Assembly (NCBI RefSeq): GCF_022919175.1
Contig: NZ_CP095043.1
Coordinates: 2,852,001 to 2,916,000 of the forward strand
Source of the DNA: Leucobacter rhizosphaerae
GTDB taxonomy: Bacteria; Actinomycetota; Actinomycetes; Actinomycetales; Microbacteriaceae
Direction of reading: 5' to 3'
DNA length: 64,000 bases
Position 1 is the stretch's first letter. Each line of letters starts with the position of its first letter. Made by a program: the position numbers and the translations under genes. The notes under the pieces were generated by a model, which had not been told where the DNA came from, ran no database searches, and saw only the letters and a program-made list of their open reading frames with translations. Shown piece by piece: positions 62,598-64,000 of this stretch.

Positions 62598-63632
62598 CTA
62601 CGGAATCACGACTGCGCGACCGCGCACCTCACCGTGGTGCAGACGCGCGTAGGCGTCGGGGGCGTCGTCGATCCCGTACCGCTCGACGTGCACGTCGACC
62701 GCGCCGACGCGGGCGAGGTCGAGCACCTCCATCAGCTCGGAACGGCTGCCCCAATACGGTGCGCGCACGGAGGCGCCGAAGGGGGTCGAGAAGAAGCCGG
62801 TCGGCAGCAGTCCGCCGCCGATCCCGACGATGTGGATATTGCCGTTCACGGCGACGACCTCGCGTGCGATGTCGATGGTGGGCTGCACGCCGGCGAAGTC
62901 GAAGACGGCCTCCGCGCCCTGGCCGCCGGTGAGCTCGCGGATCTGCGCGGCGGCGTCGGGCCCGGAGACCACGGTGTGGTGCGCGCCGACCTCCTTCGCG
63001 AGGGCCAGCTTCTCGTCGCTCGTGTCGACCGCGATCACGGTCGCGCCCGAGATCGCGCGGATGATCTGCACGCCCACGTGGCCGAGGCCGCCGACGCCGA
63101 GCACCACGGCGGTCGATCCCGCGCGCAGGTGATCCTTTGCCGCGACGATCGCGTGGTACGGCGTGAGTCCGGCGTCGGTGAGCGAGACGACCTCGACCGG
63201 GTCGAGGTCGCCGAGCGGCACGAGGTGACGCTTGTCGTCGACGATCACGTACTCGGCCATCGCGCCGGGGGCGCCGAGACCGGGAGGCTGGATTCCGAGC
63301 TCCGCGGCGCGGGTGCAGTAGTTCTCCTGGCCCTGGGCGCACGCGTGGCAGAGCCCGCAGCCCCACGGGCCGTAGATCGCGTACGAGCCGCCGAGCTCGA
63401 TGCCCTCGACGCCGTCGCCGAGCTTGTCGACGATCCCGGCGCCCTCGTGGCCGAGCGTGAGCGGCAGGCCGTAGGTGTACGCCTCCGCGGGCAGATCCAT
63501 CACGAACCAGTCGGAGTGGCAGAGCCCTGCGGCGGTCACCCGCAGCCGGATCTGGCCGGGGCCGGGCTCCGGAGTCTCGATCTCAACGACCTCGGGTCCC
63601 TTGCCAATTTCGCGGTACTGCACGGCTTTCAT
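62598..63632 (-). CDS. NAD(P)-dependent zinc alcohol dehydrogenase
   Basis: Medium-chain dehydrogenase of 344 residues. Catalytic-zinc region: TAAGLCHSDWFVMD and LGHEGAGIVDKLGDGV. Structural-zinc loop: YGPWGCGLCHACAQGQENYC. Nucleotide fold: AVVLGVGGLGHVGVQIIRA followed by VIAVDTSDEKL, where the aspartate favours NAD. The substrate is an alcohol or aldehyde. AAGGGA lies 7 nt before the ATG. A 16-bp palindrome about 100 bp upstream may be its operator. Confidence 0.94.
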   Translation of the reverse strand: MKAVQYREIGKGPEVVEIETPEPGPGQIRLRVTAAGLCHSDWFVMDLPAEAYTYGLPLTLGHEGAGIVDKLGDGVEGIELGGSYAIYGPWGCGLCHACAQGQENYCTRAAELGIQPPGLGAPGAMAEYVIVDDKRHLVPLGDLDPVEVVSLTDAGLTPYHAIVAAKDHLRAGSTAVVLGVGGLGHVGVQIIRAISGATVIAVDTSDEKLALAKEVGAHHTVVSGPDAAAQIRELTGGQGAEAVFDFAGVQPTIDIAREVVAVNGNIHIVGIGGGLLPTGFFSTPFGASVRAPYWGSRSELMEVLDLARVGAVDVHVERYGIDDAPDAYARLHHGEVRGRAVVIP

Positions 63633-63733
63633 GTCGATCCCTTCGTTTCGTCGATCGCCCTCGCGACCTCAGCACGAGGGTCACCTCCAGTCTCCTCTCC
63701 TGCCCGGCGCGGTGCCAGTCGGTTGTGCCTTTC

Positions 63734-63749
63734 AGCAACAGCTGTTGCT
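63734..63749. promoter_or_regulatory. 16-bp perfect palindrome upstream of the alcohol dehydrogenase gene
   Basis: AGCAACAGCTGTTGCT is fully self-complementary and lies in the 281-bp gap upstream of the dehydrogenase gene. It has the form of a dimeric repressor site. The regulator is unknown. Confidence 0.45.
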
Positions 63750-63814
63750 CAGGTTTGTGGTGCATCGGGGAGAGCCGCGGGCGGCGGGTGGGGGGTGGCT
63801 GATGGTGGGTGGCT

Positions 63815-63848
63815 GGTGCTGGGTGCTGGGTGCTGGGTGCTGGGTGCC
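63815..63848. repeat. Tandem 7-bp repeat (GGGTGCT)
   Basis: Three perfect GGGTGCT units (63821-63841) are flanked by a partial unit and by GGGTGCC. They lie in non-coding DNA upstream of a possible gene start at 63915. Confidence 0.85.
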
Positions 63849-63914
63849 GCCGGGTGGCGCGGGCCCGCGTCACGAGTAGGTTGGGTGTGACGGGATCGAC
63901 GAGAGGGCGGATCG

Positions 63915-64000
63915 GTGCAGGCAGGAGTGCAACCGCGCGACCGCGGGGGAGCGGGAAGTGCTGTGCCTGCGGGGTCCCCAGGATTCACCGGGGCTGCCGC
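63915..64000 (+). CDS. Possible N-terminus of a gene running off the window
   Basis: GTG 63915 opens a frame reading MQAGVQPRDRGGAGSAVPAG to the edge. AGAGGG lies ~7 nt upstream and a TAGGTT box further up. Only 28 codons are visible, so it may not be real. Confidence 0.3.
   Translation, partial: MQAGVQPRDRGGAGSAVPAGSPGFTGAA

Overview
The window is chromosomal DNA of a high-GC Gram-positive bacterium. The gene content points to an actinobacterium of the Microbacteriaceae, probably Leucobacter-like: mycothiol synthase, a GlnR-type orphan regulator, DUF3073, a DtxR regulator, two DUF7882 genes and many leaderless genes. The family assignment is inferred from content and style, not from a database search. 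About 65 genes are supported, with three tRNAs (Arg-CCU, Ala-CGC, Lys-UUU). I see no rRNA, insertion sequence, CRISPR array or prophage.

Layout. 1-4.6 kb: serC (partial), a DtxR regulator, gdhA, a secreted NlpC/P60 protein, and tRNA-Arg followed by four 66-bp repeats that each encode two hairpins. 4.6-16.2 kb: a permease, a CYTH protein, an FAD oxidase with a frameshifted cupin, a uracil permease, a 1283-residue SF1-helicase-like protein with a broken Walker A motif, and FmdB and 5-formyl-THF cyclo-ligase. 16.3-24.2 kb: galU, acetyltransferase, LysE exporter, PNPOx/MocR pair, desaturase and tRNA-Lys. 24.2-26.4 kb: a poorly coding, island-like stretch with two DUF7882 copies, one interrupted. 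27-38.6 kb: a phosphate and nitrogen block. pstSCAB has a PHO box shared with a divergent CapA lipoprotein gene, a leaderless uORF coupled to pstS, an intra-operon hairpin and a candidate small RNA beyond pstB. Next comes a translationally coupled operon glnR-like, mshD, ppk, NUDIX/phosphatase, lipid kinase. 38.7-49.3 kb: ygfZ, gpmA, DUF3073, DUF445, an AcrB-type RND permease with a long cytoplasmic tail, and a DEAD-box helicase. 49.4-64 kb: acyl-CoA oxidase, frameshifted proline iminopeptidase, LysR plus tdh-kbl (threonine to glycine), metallopeptidase, a DNA-alkyl-binding ATL protein coupled to a LysR-effector-domain protein, VIT1-like transporter, ABC-F protein with a candidate uORF leader, SUMF1 protein, SRPBCC protein and an alcohol dehydrogenase.

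Two features of gene expression stand out. First, about 17 genes have a TANNNT -10 box ending 6-8 nt before the start codon and no ribosome-binding site, so they are probably leaderless; this fixes several starts. Second, operon genes are joined by ATGA/GTGA overlaps. The two come together at pstS, where a leaderless 19-codon uORF ends inside the pstS start codon, and possibly at the ABC-F gene, where a leaderless 3-codon uORF opens a 147-nt leader. Two single-base frameshifts lie in short homopolymers (9255-9259 and 51649-51652) and may be sequencing errors or real lesions.
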